A DNA stretch of 64,000 bases. Origin: Streptomyces antnestii. GTDB lineage: Bacteria > Actinomycetota > Actinomycetes > Streptomycetales > Streptomycetaceae. The position numbers and the translations under genes were made by a program. Under the pieces are notes generated by a model that saw nothing but the letters and a program-made list of their open reading frames with translations, was not told the DNA's origin and made no database searches. This document shows, piece after piece, positions 40,543 to 49,183 of the stretch. Position 1 is the first letter of the stretch. Each line of letters begins with the position of its first letter. The stretch covers positions 62,001-126,000 of the forward strand of contig NZ_RZYA01000007.1 of the NCBI RefSeq assembly GCF_004005495.1. Reading direction: 5' to 3'.

Positions 40543-41700
40543 GTGAGACTGCGCCACGTCCGCTCCGCGGGCCTCGTCTGCTCTGTCGTCCTGGCCGCGA
40601 TTGGGCTCAGCGCATGCAGTTTGACCAGCACAAATGATGTAAGCGGCAGCGGCGGGAAAGCCGCAACCGCGACCTCGGCGAAGGACCTCGGCGGCATGGA
40701 CGCCCTCGTCGCGGCCGCAAAGAAGGAGGGCAAGTTGAACGCCATTGCCCTTCCCCGTGACTGGGCGAACTACGGCGAGATCATCGACACCTTCGAGAAG
40801 AAGTACGGGATCAAGGTCGACGTCGAGAACCCCGACGGCTCCAGCCAGGACGAGATCACCGCGGTGACCTCCCGCAAGGGCCAGGAGCGGTCTCCGGACG
40901 TCATCGACGTGGGCAGCGCCTTCGCCATCAGCGCGGCCCAGCAGAACCTGCTGGCGCCGTACCGGGTCAGCGCGTTCGACCAGATACCGAAGACGCAGAA
41001 GGACGCTCAGGCCCGCTGGTACAACGACTTCGGCGGCTACGTCTCCATCGGCTGTGACGCGGCGCGGGTGAAGAAGTGCCCGGAGACCTTCGGTGACCTG
41101 CTCGACCCGCAGTACAAGGGCCAGGTCGCCCTGACCGGCAACCCGGCGAAGTCCGCCTCGGCCTTCGGTGCCGTGTACGCCGCGGCACTCGCCAACAAGG
41201 GCTCCTTCGACGACGTCAAGCCCGGCCTGGACTTCTTCGGCCGCCTGAAGAAGTCCGGCAACTTCAACCCCGTCGAGTCGAGCGCCGCGACCATTCAGAA
41301 GGGCGAGACGCCGATCAGCATCACCTGGGACTTCCTCAACGCCGGGTACGCGGACCAGCTCCGCGCCAAGGGCGTCGACTGGAAGGTCAGCGTCCCGGCC
41401 GACGGCCTGTACGCCCAGTACTACTCGCAGGCCGTCGTGAAGTGGGCGCCGCACCCGGCCGCGGCCCGCCTGTGGCAGGAGTTCCTGTACAGCAGCGAGG
41501 GCCAGAACCTGTGGCTCAAGGGCTACGCCCGCCCTGCGCTGATGCCCTCGATGCAGAAGGCCGGAACGCTCGACGCGACCTTCGCCGCCAAGCTCCCGAA
41601 GGTCCCCGGCAACGCCACGGTCTCCTTCCCGACCGAGGCTCAGATCGGCAAGGCCAAGCAGGCCGTCGCCCAGGGCTGGTCCCAGGCGGTCACCGGATGA
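40543..41700 (+). CDS. ABC transporter solute-binding lipoprotein (phosphonate/iron-type cluster)
   Basis: A 385-residue extracellular binding protein. The signal peptide HVRSAGLVCSVVLAAIGLSAC ends in a lipobox, so it is membrane anchored. The mature domain has GGMDALVAAAKKEGKLNAIA, EKKYGIKVDVENPDGSSQDE, VIDVGSAFAISAAQQNLLAP and WDFLNAGYADQLRAKGVDW. It is a two-lobed type II binding fold like those of 2-aminoethylphosphonate, spermidine and iron importers. The GTG at 40543 follows AGGAG. It overlaps the permease gene by ATGA. The ligand is probably a small phosphorus-containing organic compound given the downstream phosphatases. Confidence 0.88.
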   Translation: MRLRHVRSAGLVCSVVLAAIGLSACSLTSTNDVSGSGGKAATATSAKDLGGMDALVAAAKKEGKLNAIALPRDWANYGEIIDTFEKKYGIKVDVENPDGSSQDEITAVTSRKGQERSPDVIDVGSAFAISAAQQNLLAPYRVSAFDQIPKTQKDAQARWYNDFGGYVSIGCDAARVKKCPETFGDLLDPQYKGQVALTGNPAKSASAFGAVYAAALANKGSFDDVKPGLDFFGRLKKSGNFNPVESSAATIQKGETPISITWDFLNAGYADQLRAKGVDWKVSVPADGLYAQYYSQAVVKWAPHPAAARLWQEFLYSSEGQNLWLKGYARPALMPSMQKAGTLDATFAAKLPKVPGNATVSFPTEAQIGKAKQAVAQGWSQAVTG

Positions 41701-42626
41701 GTGTCCTCCAGACAGCGGCCCGCGGTGAGCGCAAAGCGCGCTCCGCGGGCCGCGGGACCGGCCCCCGGGCCGGCCGGCGGGGCCTTTCCCGCATGACGCG
41801 GTGGCTCGGTGCCGCGCCGCTTCTCGTCTTCGCCGCCGTGGTGTTCGGCCTTGTGCTCGGCATGATGGTGTACGGCGCGTTCACGACGCCCGAGACCGTG
41901 CCGGGCGGAGCCCGCCTCACCGGAGCGAACATGACCGCTTCGCTGCACGGCGCCTACCTGACCGCGCTGACCGGCAGCGTCAGGCTCTCCGCCCTCTCCG
42001 CGCTGATCGCCACCGTCGTCGCCCTGCCGCTCGCCCACGTCGTGGTGACCTCACGGTTCCGCGTCCTGCGCGAGGCGGTCCTGGCGGGCTCCGGTGTCCT
42101 GGCGAACTTCGGCGGTGTGCCGCTCGCGTTCGCGTTCGTGGCGACGCTCGGCAACGCCGGCGTGCTGACGACCCACTTCCACCTGCTCGGCCACGGCTGG
42201 GACCTGTACAGCTTCTGGGGCCTGACCCTGGTCTACCTGTACTTCCTGGTTCCACTCATGGTCCTCTCGCTCACCCCTGCCCTGGAGGGGCTTCGGCGGC
42301 AGTGGCGGGAAGCCGCCCACAACAACCGCGCGAACACCTTCCGGTACTGGGCACATGTCGCGCTGCCCATCCTCACGCCCTCGCTGCTCGGCGGCTACGT
42401 GCTGCTGTTCGGCACCGCGTTCAGCGCGTACGCGACCGCCGCCGCGATGGTCGGCAGCTCGGTGCCGCTGGTCACCATGCAGATCGCGGACGCGCTGTCC
42501 GGCGACGTCCTGATCGGCCAGGGCAACGTGGCGCTCGCGCTCGGTGTCGACATGGTGCTGGTCGCGGGGCTCGTCATGGCCGTTCAACTGCCGCTGCAGC
42601 GAAGGAGCGTGCGATGGCTCGCCTGA
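41697..42626 (+). CDS. ABC transporter permease 1
   Basis: A 309-residue inner membrane permease with about six helices. After a basic start (ERKARSAGRGTGPRAGRR) the first helix is PLLVFAAVVFGLVLGMMVYG. The cytoplasmic coupling loop typical of these permeases is LEGLRRQWREAAHNNRANTF followed by RYWAHVALPILTPSLLGG (EAA-like). Its ATG overlaps the stop of the binding protein gene, and its own 3' end overlaps the next permease start by 13 bp, so the genes are tightly coupled. It should form a heterodimer with permease 2. Confidence 0.9.
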   Translation: MSVLQTAARGERKARSAGRGTGPRAGRRGLSRMTRWLGAAPLLVFAAVVFGLVLGMMVYGAFTTPETVPGGARLTGANMTASLHGAYLTALTGSVRLSALSALIATVVALPLAHVVVTSRFRVLREAVLAGSGVLANFGGVPLAFAFVATLGNAGVLTTHFHLLGHGWDLYSFWGLTLVYLYFLVPLMVLSLTPALEGLRRQWREAAHNNRANTFRYWAHVALPILTPSLLGGYVLLFGTAFSAYATAAAMVGSSVPLVTMQIADALSGDVLIGQGNVALALGVDMVLVAGLVMAVQLPLQRRSVRWLA

Positions 42627-43453
42627 GTACGTTCCGATTCCCGTTCCGATTCGGCCGCGCCGCCGTGCTGTTGCTCGCCGGTGCCTACTTCCTCGTCCCG
42701 CTCGCCTGCGCCGTCGCCTTCAGCATCGGCGCCGGCGTACCGGGCCGGAGCGTCAGCTTCGATGCCTACACCGGCGTCATCGGCGCCGACGGCTTCACCG
42801 ACAGCCTGACGCTGACCCTGAAACTCGCCGCCGCCACCATCGCGCTCGTTCTCGGCCTGCTGGTGCCCGCGCTGGTCACGGTACGGCTGGCCGCACCGGG
42901 CCTGCGCACACTCGTCGAGATCGTGTGCCTGCTGCCGCTCGTCGTACCCGCCGTCGCCCTGGTCGCCGGAATCAGCGCGGTGCTGCGCTGGGGACCGGAC
43001 CATTTCGCCGGCACGCCGATCTTCCACGTCCTGGTCGCGCTCCAGGACCCGAACTTCCCCGTCGTCCTGGTGCTCGCGTACACGCTGATGGCGCTGCCGC
43101 TGGCGTACCGCATGCTCGACACCGGGCTCGCGGCCATCGATCTGCGGGTGCTCGTCGAAGCCGCCCGGGCCTGCCGGGCGTCCTGGCCGCGCACCCTCTG
43201 GCAGGTGGTTCTTCCCAACCTGCGCGGGGCTCTGCTCAACACAGCGTTCCTGACTCTGGCGCTGGTGCTCGGCGAGTACACCGTCGCCGCGATCCTCGGC
43301 TACCGCCCGTTCGCCGTGTGGATCCTCGCCATCAGCGGCTCGCAGGCCCAGATGTCGGTGGCGGTGTCGGTGATGGGCCTGCTCTTCACCTGGGTGCTGC
43401 TGCTGGTCATCGCCACAGCCGGACGCACCCGCCGTCCCAAGGAGACCTCATGA
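42614..43453 (+). CDS. ABC transporter permease 2
   Basis: A 279-residue permease, partner of the preceding one, with six helices. Visible are RAAVLLLAGAYFLVPLACAV as helix 1, TLTLKLAAATIALVLGLLVP, and the EAA coupling loop DLRVLVEAARACRASWPRTL then WQVVLPNLRGALLNTA. The ATG at 42614 lies inside the end of permease 1 behind GAAGGAG. Its stop overlaps the ATPase start (ATGA). Confidence 0.9.
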   Translation: MARLSTFRFPFRFGRAAVLLLAGAYFLVPLACAVAFSIGAGVPGRSVSFDAYTGVIGADGFTDSLTLTLKLAAATIALVLGLLVPALVTVRLAAPGLRTLVEIVCLLPLVVPAVALVAGISAVLRWGPDHFAGTPIFHVLVALQDPNFPVVLVLAYTLMALPLAYRMLDTGLAAIDLRVLVEAARACRASWPRTLWQVVLPNLRGALLNTAFLTLALVLGEYTVAAILGYRPFAVWILAISGSQAQMSVAVSVMGLLFTWVLLLVIATAGRTRRPKETS

Positions 43454-44553
43454 CCCTTCAGATCGTCGAACCCGAAACCAGCGACCGGACGCGGACCGGT
43501 GCCACCGTCGAGTTCCGCGGGCTTCGCCGCTCCTTCGGCGCCACGACGGCCCTCGACGGCCTGGACCTGACGGTCGAGCCGGGCGAACTCGTGGCCCTGC
43601 TCGGACCGTCCGGCTGCGGCAAGACCACCGCACTGCGGACCCTCGCCGGATTCGAGCGGCCCGACGCGGGCACGGTGCTCGTGGACGGCGAGGACATCAC
43701 GGCAGTCCCCGCGCACCGCCGCGACGCGGGCATGGTGTTCCAGTCCTACAGCCTCTTTCCGCACCTGACTGCCCTCGACAACGTCGCCTTCGGGCTGCGG
43801 ATGAGCGGCATCGGCAAGGCCGAGCGGCGTGCTCGCGCCGCCGAACTCCTGGATCTTGTCGGGCTGCCGCAGCACGCCGGCCGCTATCCGCATCAGCTGT
43901 CCGGAGGCCAGCAGCAGCGGATCGCCCTGGCGCGGGCCCTGGCGCTGCGGCCACGCGTGCTGCTGCTCGACGAGCCGCTGTCCGCGCTCGACGCAAAGGT
44001 GCGTCTGACGCTCCGTGAGGAGATCAGGCGCCTCCAGAAGCAACTCGGCATCACCACCTTCTTCGTGACGCACGATCAGGAGGAGGCGCTCTCCATGGCG
44101 GACCGGGTCGCAGTGATGCGGGCCGGGAAGCTGGAGCAGTGCGCACCCCCCGCGGAGCTGTACGCGCGCCCGTCGACCGCGTTCGTCGCGGAGTTCGTGG
44201 GCGTGATGAGCCGGATACCGGCCCGCCCCGGGCCGGACGACGGGACCGTGCAGGTGCTGGGCCGCACGCTGCCGGTCGACGGGCGGCTGCCGGACGCCGA
44301 CGGTACTGCGGACGTCGATGCAGTCGATGTACTGGTACGGCCGGAGGCGGTCGAGGTCGCCGCGGACGAGGAAGGTACGTCCCGGATCGTGGGGGCGTCC
44401 TTCCTGGGCGCGACGACGCGGCTGGCCGTGCGCCTTGCCGACGGCGCCGAGGTGACGGCCGATGTGCCGACCCACGCCATGGCCACGCTCCCGGTCGGTG
44501 CGGCAGTGACGCTGACGCTGCCCGACCGCCCCGTCCTCGTGGACGCCCGATGA
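43450..44553 (+). CDS. ABC transporter ATP-binding protein with TOBE domain
   Basis: A 367-residue ATPase that drives the importer. It has Walker A GPSGCGKTT, the Q-loop VFQSYSLFPHLTALDNV, signature LSGGQQQRIALARALAL, Walker B RVLLLDEPLSALD and the H-loop FFVTHDQEEALSM. A C-terminal TOBE domain (residues ~265-365, VDVLVRPEAVEVAADEEG...) may take part in regulation, as in spermidine/phosphonate-type importers (PotA/PhnT class). The ATG overlaps the stop of permease 2. Its last codon and stop overlap an in-frame ATG of the HAD gene. Confidence 0.95.
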   Translation: MTLQIVEPETSDRTRTGATVEFRGLRRSFGATTALDGLDLTVEPGELVALLGPSGCGKTTALRTLAGFERPDAGTVLVDGEDITAVPAHRRDAGMVFQSYSLFPHLTALDNVAFGLRMSGIGKAERRARAAELLDLVGLPQHAGRYPHQLSGGQQQRIALARALALRPRVLLLDEPLSALDAKVRLTLREEIRRLQKQLGITTFFVTHDQEEALSMADRVAVMRAGKLEQCAPPAELYARPSTAFVAEFVGVMSRIPARPGPDDGTVQVLGRTLPVDGRLPDADGTADVDAVDVLVRPEAVEVAADEEGTSRIVGASFLGATTRLAVRLADGAEVTADVPTHAMATLPVGAAVTLTLPDRPVLVDAR

Positions 44554-44606
44554 GACGACGCCACCGTCTCGGAACGCACCACCACCCCACACCGGAGAAC
44601 CTCACC

Positions 44607-45326
44607 TTGACCTCTCACCTCGCCACAACACCCCACCACCTCCCCGCCGCTGTCCTCTTCGACATGGACGGCACACTCGTCGACACCGAACGCCTGTGGT
44701 GGGCCGCGGCGGAACAGGTCGCCGACGGGATCGGACGGCCCCTGACCGACGCGGACATGCCTCATGTGCTGGGCCGCGCGTCCGCGCACACCGCCGCCCA
44801 CCTGCACCGCACCGCCGGCCCCTCTGCCTCCGACCTCGACGTCGACTCGCTGGCCGCCGAGCTGGATGCCGTCTTCACCGCCCGCGTCGCCCGTGAGATC
44901 GTCCCGCGACCGGGCGCGGTGCGGCTCCTGGACGAACTGGCCCTGGCCGGTGTGCCGACGGCGATCGTCTCCGCTTCGCCGCGCCACGTCGTCGACCTCG
45001 TACGCAAGGCGCTGGGCCACGACCGGTTCGCGCTGACCGTCGCGGTCGAGGACACCGCCCGTACGAAGCCGGCGCCCGACCCTTACCTTGCCGCGGCCGC
45101 CGAACTGGGCGTCGAACCGCACGCGTGCGTGGTCGTCGAGGACACGCCGACGGGTGTCGCCTCGGCGGAGGCAGCCGGGTGCGCGGTCCTCGCCGTGCCC
45201 TCCACCGTACCGATCGAGCCCGCGCCCAACCGGACGGTCCTCGACTCCCTGGAGAACGCGGACCTGACCCTGCTCAGCTCCCTCGTCGTCTCAGCCGTGC
45301 CAGTCGCGTCAACGGAAAGGAACTGA
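44607..45326 (+). CDS. HAD family phosphatase (phosphonatase/sugar-phosphatase branch)
   Basis: A 239-residue HAD hydrolase. Motif I is AVLFDMDGTLVDTERLWWAA with the nucleophile and acid Asp; motif II is PTAIVSASPRHVV; motif III/IV is TKPAPDPYLAAAAELGV and ACVVVEDTPTGVASAEAAGC. The helical cap between them is type C1 as in beta-phosphoglucomutase-like phosphatases. Cleavage of a small phosphomonoester in the cytoplasm is expected. The start is TTG 44607 with GGAG nine bases upstream; an ATG at 44550 overlapping the ATPase stop is the alternative. It sits between the importer and the phospholipase-C-type gene, four bp from the latter. Confidence 0.85.
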   Translation: MTSHLATTPHHLPAAVLFDMDGTLVDTERLWWAAAEQVADGIGRPLTDADMPHVLGRASAHTAAHLHRTAGPSASDLDVDSLAAELDAVFTARVAREIVPRPGAVRLLDELALAGVPTAIVSASPRHVVDLVRKALGHDRFALTVAVEDTARTKPAPDPYLAAAAELGVEPHACVVVEDTPTGVASAEAAGCAVLAVPSTVPIEPAPNRTVLDSLENADLTLLSSLVVSAVPVASTERN

Positions 45327-45330
45327 CCCC

Positions 45331-47196
45331 ATGGACGACATCCGCCACGTCGTGATCCTGATGCAGGAGAACCGCAGTTTCGACCACTACTTCGGCACGT
45401 TGAACGGCGTGCGCGGGTTCGACGACCGCCAGGCGCTGACGTTCCCGAACGGTGACAGCGTCTTCCGTCAGCCCGCCCCGGCCCGGCCCGACGGTGGTGT
45501 CCTGCTGCCGTACCGCATGGACTCGACGAAGTTCGACGCGCAGAACGCGGACGGCCTGCCGCACGACTGGGAGAGCGGTCACGAGGCCATCAACAACGGC
45601 GCGATGAACCGCTGGACGTCCGCCAAGGGCGAGCAGAGCATGGGCTACTTCACCCGTGAGGACATCCCCTACCAGTACGCGCTGGCGGACAGCTTCACGC
45701 TCTGCGACGCGTACTTCTGCTCACTGGCCGGCCCCACCAGCCCCAACCGCCTCTACCTGTGGACCGGAACGGTCGGCCCGGGCCGCGACGGCACGACGGG
45801 CCCGTGGATCGACAACACCCCACTGCCCGAAAGCCCGGTCTGCGACTGGACCACCTACGCGGAGCGCCTGTCGGCCGCCGACGTGTCCTGGCGGATCTAC
45901 CACACGCCCGGCCTGGACGAGCGCGACGGCAACTACGAGGACAACGCCCTCGAATACTTCAAGCAGTTCCACGCCCTCGACCACGACGACCCGCGCTACA
46001 TCGACGCGATGACGAAGTGGGACCTGTCGGCCTTCGACGCGCACTGCAAGGACGGCACGCTCCCCACGGTGTCCTGGCTGGTCTCGCCGTACCTGTACTG
46101 CGAGCATCCGACCGCCAGCCCCGCCTACGGGGCGCACTGGGTCAACACCGCGCTCCAGTCGGTGTTTTCGAACCCCGAGGTGTGGCGGCACACGGCGTTC
46201 CTCGTGATGTACGACGAGAACGACGGCTACTTCGACCACGTGGTGCCGCCCTTCCCGCCCGTGGGAACCCCTGACGAGTTCGTCGACGGGCAGCCGATCG
46301 GCCTGGGCAACCGCGTCCCGATGTGGGTGATATCGCCGTGGTCGCGAGGCGGCTGGGTCAACTCCCAGGTTTTCGACCACACTTCCGTACTGCGCTTCCT
46401 GGAGGTCGTCACCGGGGTACAAGAGCCCAACATCTCGGAGTGGCGCAGGTCCGTGTGCGGTGACCTCACGAGCTGCTTCGACTTCACCCGGCCCGACTTC
46501 TCGGTCCCCGAACTGCCGGACACCCGCGCACTGATGGAACAGGCCGACGCGGCGACGGACCTGCCGGCGGTGGAGCTCCCGGCGCCGGGCGCACAGGTCA
46601 TGCCCACCCAGGAGCCGGGGGGCATGCGACCGCACCGGCCGCTGCCGTACCGCCCCTGGGCCGACGTCACCGTGGACCGCACCACCGGCAAGGTCATCTG
46701 CACTCTCGCCAACGAGGGAGCGGCGGCCTTCCACTTCACCGTGTTCCCGAACATCGCCCGGCCGTTCGCCGGCACACCGTTCACCGTCGCGCCGCACAGC
46801 ACCGCCACCTACGTGTGGGACGCGGTACGCACTGCCGGCCGCTACGACTTCACGGTCCACGGCGCCGACGGCTTCGTCCACCGCTTCGCGGGAACGCTCG
46901 CGGGGGGCGACCAGGACGAGACCGCCGTCCCTCGGGTGGCGGCGGTCCTGGGGAGCAGCGAGCCGGGCAACGTGTCGGTCGAGTTGCTGCTTGGCAATGA
47001 CGGCGGAACCGCCGTGTCGTTCACCCTCACCCCTAACAGCTTCGGCGGCACAGCGCGCACGAGGCTGGTCGGCCCGCGCGAGCAGGTCACCGTGCCGTGG
47101 CCCACGGACGACGGGCGGTACGACGTCACCGTCACCGCCGACAGTGACACGGGCTTCGCCCGGCGATACGCGGGCACGGTGCACGTGGCCCGGTAA
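45331..47196 (+). CDS. non-haemolytic phospholipase C family phosphoesterase without signal peptide
   Basis: A 621-residue alkaline-phosphatase-superfamily phosphoesterase. The catalytic start HVVILMQENRSFDHYFGTLN is at residue ~6. SLAGPTSPNRLYLWTG follows, then PTVSWLVSPYLYCEHP and LVMYDENDGYFDHVVPP, all standard for bacterial phospholipase C (PF04185). Two C-terminal ~85-residue beta domains follow (RPWADVTVDRTTGKVICTLA...; VSVELLLGNDGGTAVSFTL...), as in secreted enzymes. The striking point is that the protein begins MDDIRHVVILMQ with no Tat or Sec signal, and the ribosome site GGAAAGGAA fixes that start. It probably acts inside the cell on the ligand brought by the importer. Confidence 0.88.
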   Translation: MDDIRHVVILMQENRSFDHYFGTLNGVRGFDDRQALTFPNGDSVFRQPAPARPDGGVLLPYRMDSTKFDAQNADGLPHDWESGHEAINNGAMNRWTSAKGEQSMGYFTREDIPYQYALADSFTLCDAYFCSLAGPTSPNRLYLWTGTVGPGRDGTTGPWIDNTPLPESPVCDWTTYAERLSAADVSWRIYHTPGLDERDGNYEDNALEYFKQFHALDHDDPRYIDAMTKWDLSAFDAHCKDGTLPTVSWLVSPYLYCEHPTASPAYGAHWVNTALQSVFSNPEVWRHTAFLVMYDENDGYFDHVVPPFPPVGTPDEFVDGQPIGLGNRVPMWVISPWSRGGWVNSQVFDHTSVLRFLEVVTGVQEPNISEWRRSVCGDLTSCFDFTRPDFSVPELPDTRALMEQADAATDLPAVELPAPGAQVMPTQEPGGMRPHRPLPYRPWADVTVDRTTGKVICTLANEGAAAFHFTVFPNIARPFAGTPFTVAPHSTATYVWDAVRTAGRYDFTVHGADGFVHRFAGTLAGGDQDETAVPRVAAVLGSSEPGNVSVELLLGNDGGTAVSFTLTPNSFGGTARTRLVGPREQVTVPWPTDDGRYDVTVTADSDTGFARRYAGTVHVAR

Positions 47197-47482
47197 GCGT
47201 CATCCACGGCTACAACGACAGGGGAGGTGCGAGGCAGGCCCGCCGAGCCTCCACGTCACGCTCTGGTGAGCAGTCCTGGTACGGCCGGATCGGCTGGGAC
47301 AAGCTGGAGACGGTCATCGGCCATCTGCTGCTGCCCGGCCGGTGCACAGCGCTCGCCCGCCGCGTCCCGCCCGGCCTGGCCCGCACCGGCACCTCCATCG
47401 TCAACACCCTTGTCGCGAACGGTGGTTTGCGGTACCGGTGAGCAGGCGCCCTGTCAGCTCTTGGAGGGGCAGGCGCGCCCTG
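47197..47482. other. unassigned remnant
   Basis: The frame around 47274-47440 reads GRIGWDKLETVIGHLLLPGR and then TGTSIVNTLVANGG, which looks like a piece of a real protein that I cannot identify. It has no start and follows the phospholipase stop by ~80 bp. No terminator hairpin was clear. Confidence 0.35.
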
Positions 47483-49000
47483 CTATACGTTCGGCTCAGC
47501 GGCGCTCGGCAGCATCGAACGTGCTTGCAGGGCCAGCCATAGCTCGGCGATGTCCCGCGTGCGGTCGAGGCTGAGCCCGGTGATGTCTTCGACCTTGCGG
47601 ATGCGGTAGAGCACTGTCTGCCGATGCACATGCAAGGCGTCCGCCGTCTTCTGCCAGGAGCGCTGATTGTCGAAGAAGCTCTCGAGGGTGGGCAGGAGCT
47701 CGCCTCGGTGGCTGGACTCGTACTCCAGGAGGCGCCCGAGCAGTCGGTCGACGAGTGCGATCGCGTCTTCGATGCTGGCGACGCCGATGAACGGCGTCGC
47801 CTCCCCGTACCGGAAGGTACGTTTCCCGATGCGCTCGGCCGACCGGCTCGCCCAGTGTGCTTCCCGTGCCGCCTCGGGGATGCGCTCCACGGTCTTGATC
47901 GCGGCGCTCAGTCCCACCGATGCGGAGGGACCGATGTTCGAGCGGATGACGCGCAGCACTCTCTCCTCGTCCGGCGCCAGCAGGTAGAGAGCACCGGAGC
48001 GGTGCACGACCAGATGCGGAACTCCGTTGCGCCACAGGTCGACGTGCAGCTCACGCAGCCGGGCGCTGTCGTCGGAGGAGACGGCGTACAGGATCGCGGA
48101 GGTCGGGTCGATCCCGGCCTCGCGGAGCCGGCTGTGTGCGCTCCTGGGTTCGGCGCTGCCGTCCATGAGCCGGGCCAGGAACTCGGCACCCTGGCGGCGG
48201 CGGTGCTCCAGGTCCACCAGCGCTTGGGACATCTCCAGGGCGATCACGGTCGCGGCGTGCTGCATGAGGACGGCGTCGAGCACGTTCCGCCCGTCACACA
48301 CCAGGGCGAGCACGGCACTTGCCTGCGTGGGTATGTCCACGAGTCGCAGTTCCCGGCCGTCGCTCATGCGCGTGACGAACGCGCCGGCGCTGACCTGTCG
48401 GGATCCGGGTTCGGCGCGCGACAGGGCCTCGCGCAGTCCCGCGTCGGGTTCAGGGCTGCCGGGGAACCACGGTTCGGCCGACTCCCGGTGGCACACGTGC
48501 AGTTCACAGCCCAGCAGCTGCGACAACGCGGTGGCCAGCTGGGTCGGCTGCCGCTTCTCGGTGACCGAGCGCTGCAGGGCGTGGTAGATCCGCTCGGTGC
48601 GCATCAGCCGGTCCGACTGCTGCGGCAGGTTGGCCGCCGCCACCTCGCGTGAGATCGCGACGAACGGCATGGGGTACTCCACCGAGAGCACCGGGAGGGC
48701 GAGCGCATCGCTGGCCCTGGTGAACCGCGCGGTAAGCGGCGGGCAGTACATCTGCTCGCCGATCGCCAGGGCACTGGCGCCGGCGTCCACGAGGCGGCTC
48801 ACCAGCTCCTCCTGCTCGCGAGCCGCCTTCGGGAACGACATGCCGTTGGTCAGCAGCAGCTCTCCGCCGGTCAGCCACTGCCACGGCTCGGGCAGGTCGC
48901 ACGTGTGCGTCCAGCTGACCTCCCGTTCCAGCCCGTCCCGGCCGGACAGGAGGCGAAGCCGCAGGTGCGGCATCTCCAGCAGTTCCGCGACAGTGATCAT
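47483..49000 (-). CDS. PucR family transcriptional regulator
   Basis: A 505-residue regulator of the PucR type. The N-terminal PucR domain reads MITVAELLEMPHLRLRLLSG, LPEPWQWLTGGELLLTNGMS, RLVDAGASALAIGEQMYCPP. A GGDEF-like middle follows, and the C-terminal helix-turn-helix is SFFDNQRSWQKTADALHVHR then QTVLYRIRKVEDITGLSLDR. PucR proteins activate purine, allantoin, GABA and polyamine catabolism. The gene lies downstream of, and on the same strand as, the ureohydrolase/permease/ALDH/GMC genes, with a 183-bp gap, and is the obvious regulator for them. Confidence 0.93.
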   Translation of the reverse strand: MITVAELLEMPHLRLRLLSGRDGLEREVSWTHTCDLPEPWQWLTGGELLLTNGMSFPKAAREQEELVSRLVDAGASALAIGEQMYCPPLTARFTRASDALALPVLSVEYPMPFVAISREVAAANLPQQSDRLMRTERIYHALQRSVTEKRQPTQLATALSQLLGCELHVCHRESAEPWFPGSPEPDAGLREALSRAEPGSRQVSAGAFVTRMSDGRELRLVDIPTQASAVLALVCDGRNVLDAVLMQHAATVIALEMSQALVDLEHRRRQGAEFLARLMDGSAEPRSAHSRLREAGIDPTSAILYAVSSDDSARLRELHVDLWRNGVPHLVVHRSGALYLLAPDEERVLRVIRSNIGPSASVGLSAAIKTVERIPEAAREAHWASRSAERIGKRTFRYGEATPFIGVASIEDAIALVDRLLGRLLEYESSHRGELLPTLESFFDNQRSWQKTADALHVHRQTVLYRIRKVEDITGLSLDRTRDIAELWLALQARSMLPSAAEPNV

Positions 49001-49183
49001 CGTCGGACGATAGTCGACACAGCGGTCGATATCACCTGCTCGTACAGAAGGAGCAGGCGCGGTCAGTGTTCAGTCACGTTCGCCGACCGGCCTGCCACGT
49101 GCCCTCCCCAGACGCTGGGGACACCGGTACAAGGGCCAAGAAGGGTGATTCACAGCGTGTGCCACCGGCACTGCGCCGCGACG

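Noticed and set aside
45721..47184. 487-residue minus-strand frame
   Set aside because: Antisense shadow of the phospholipase C gene; no motif or ribosome site.
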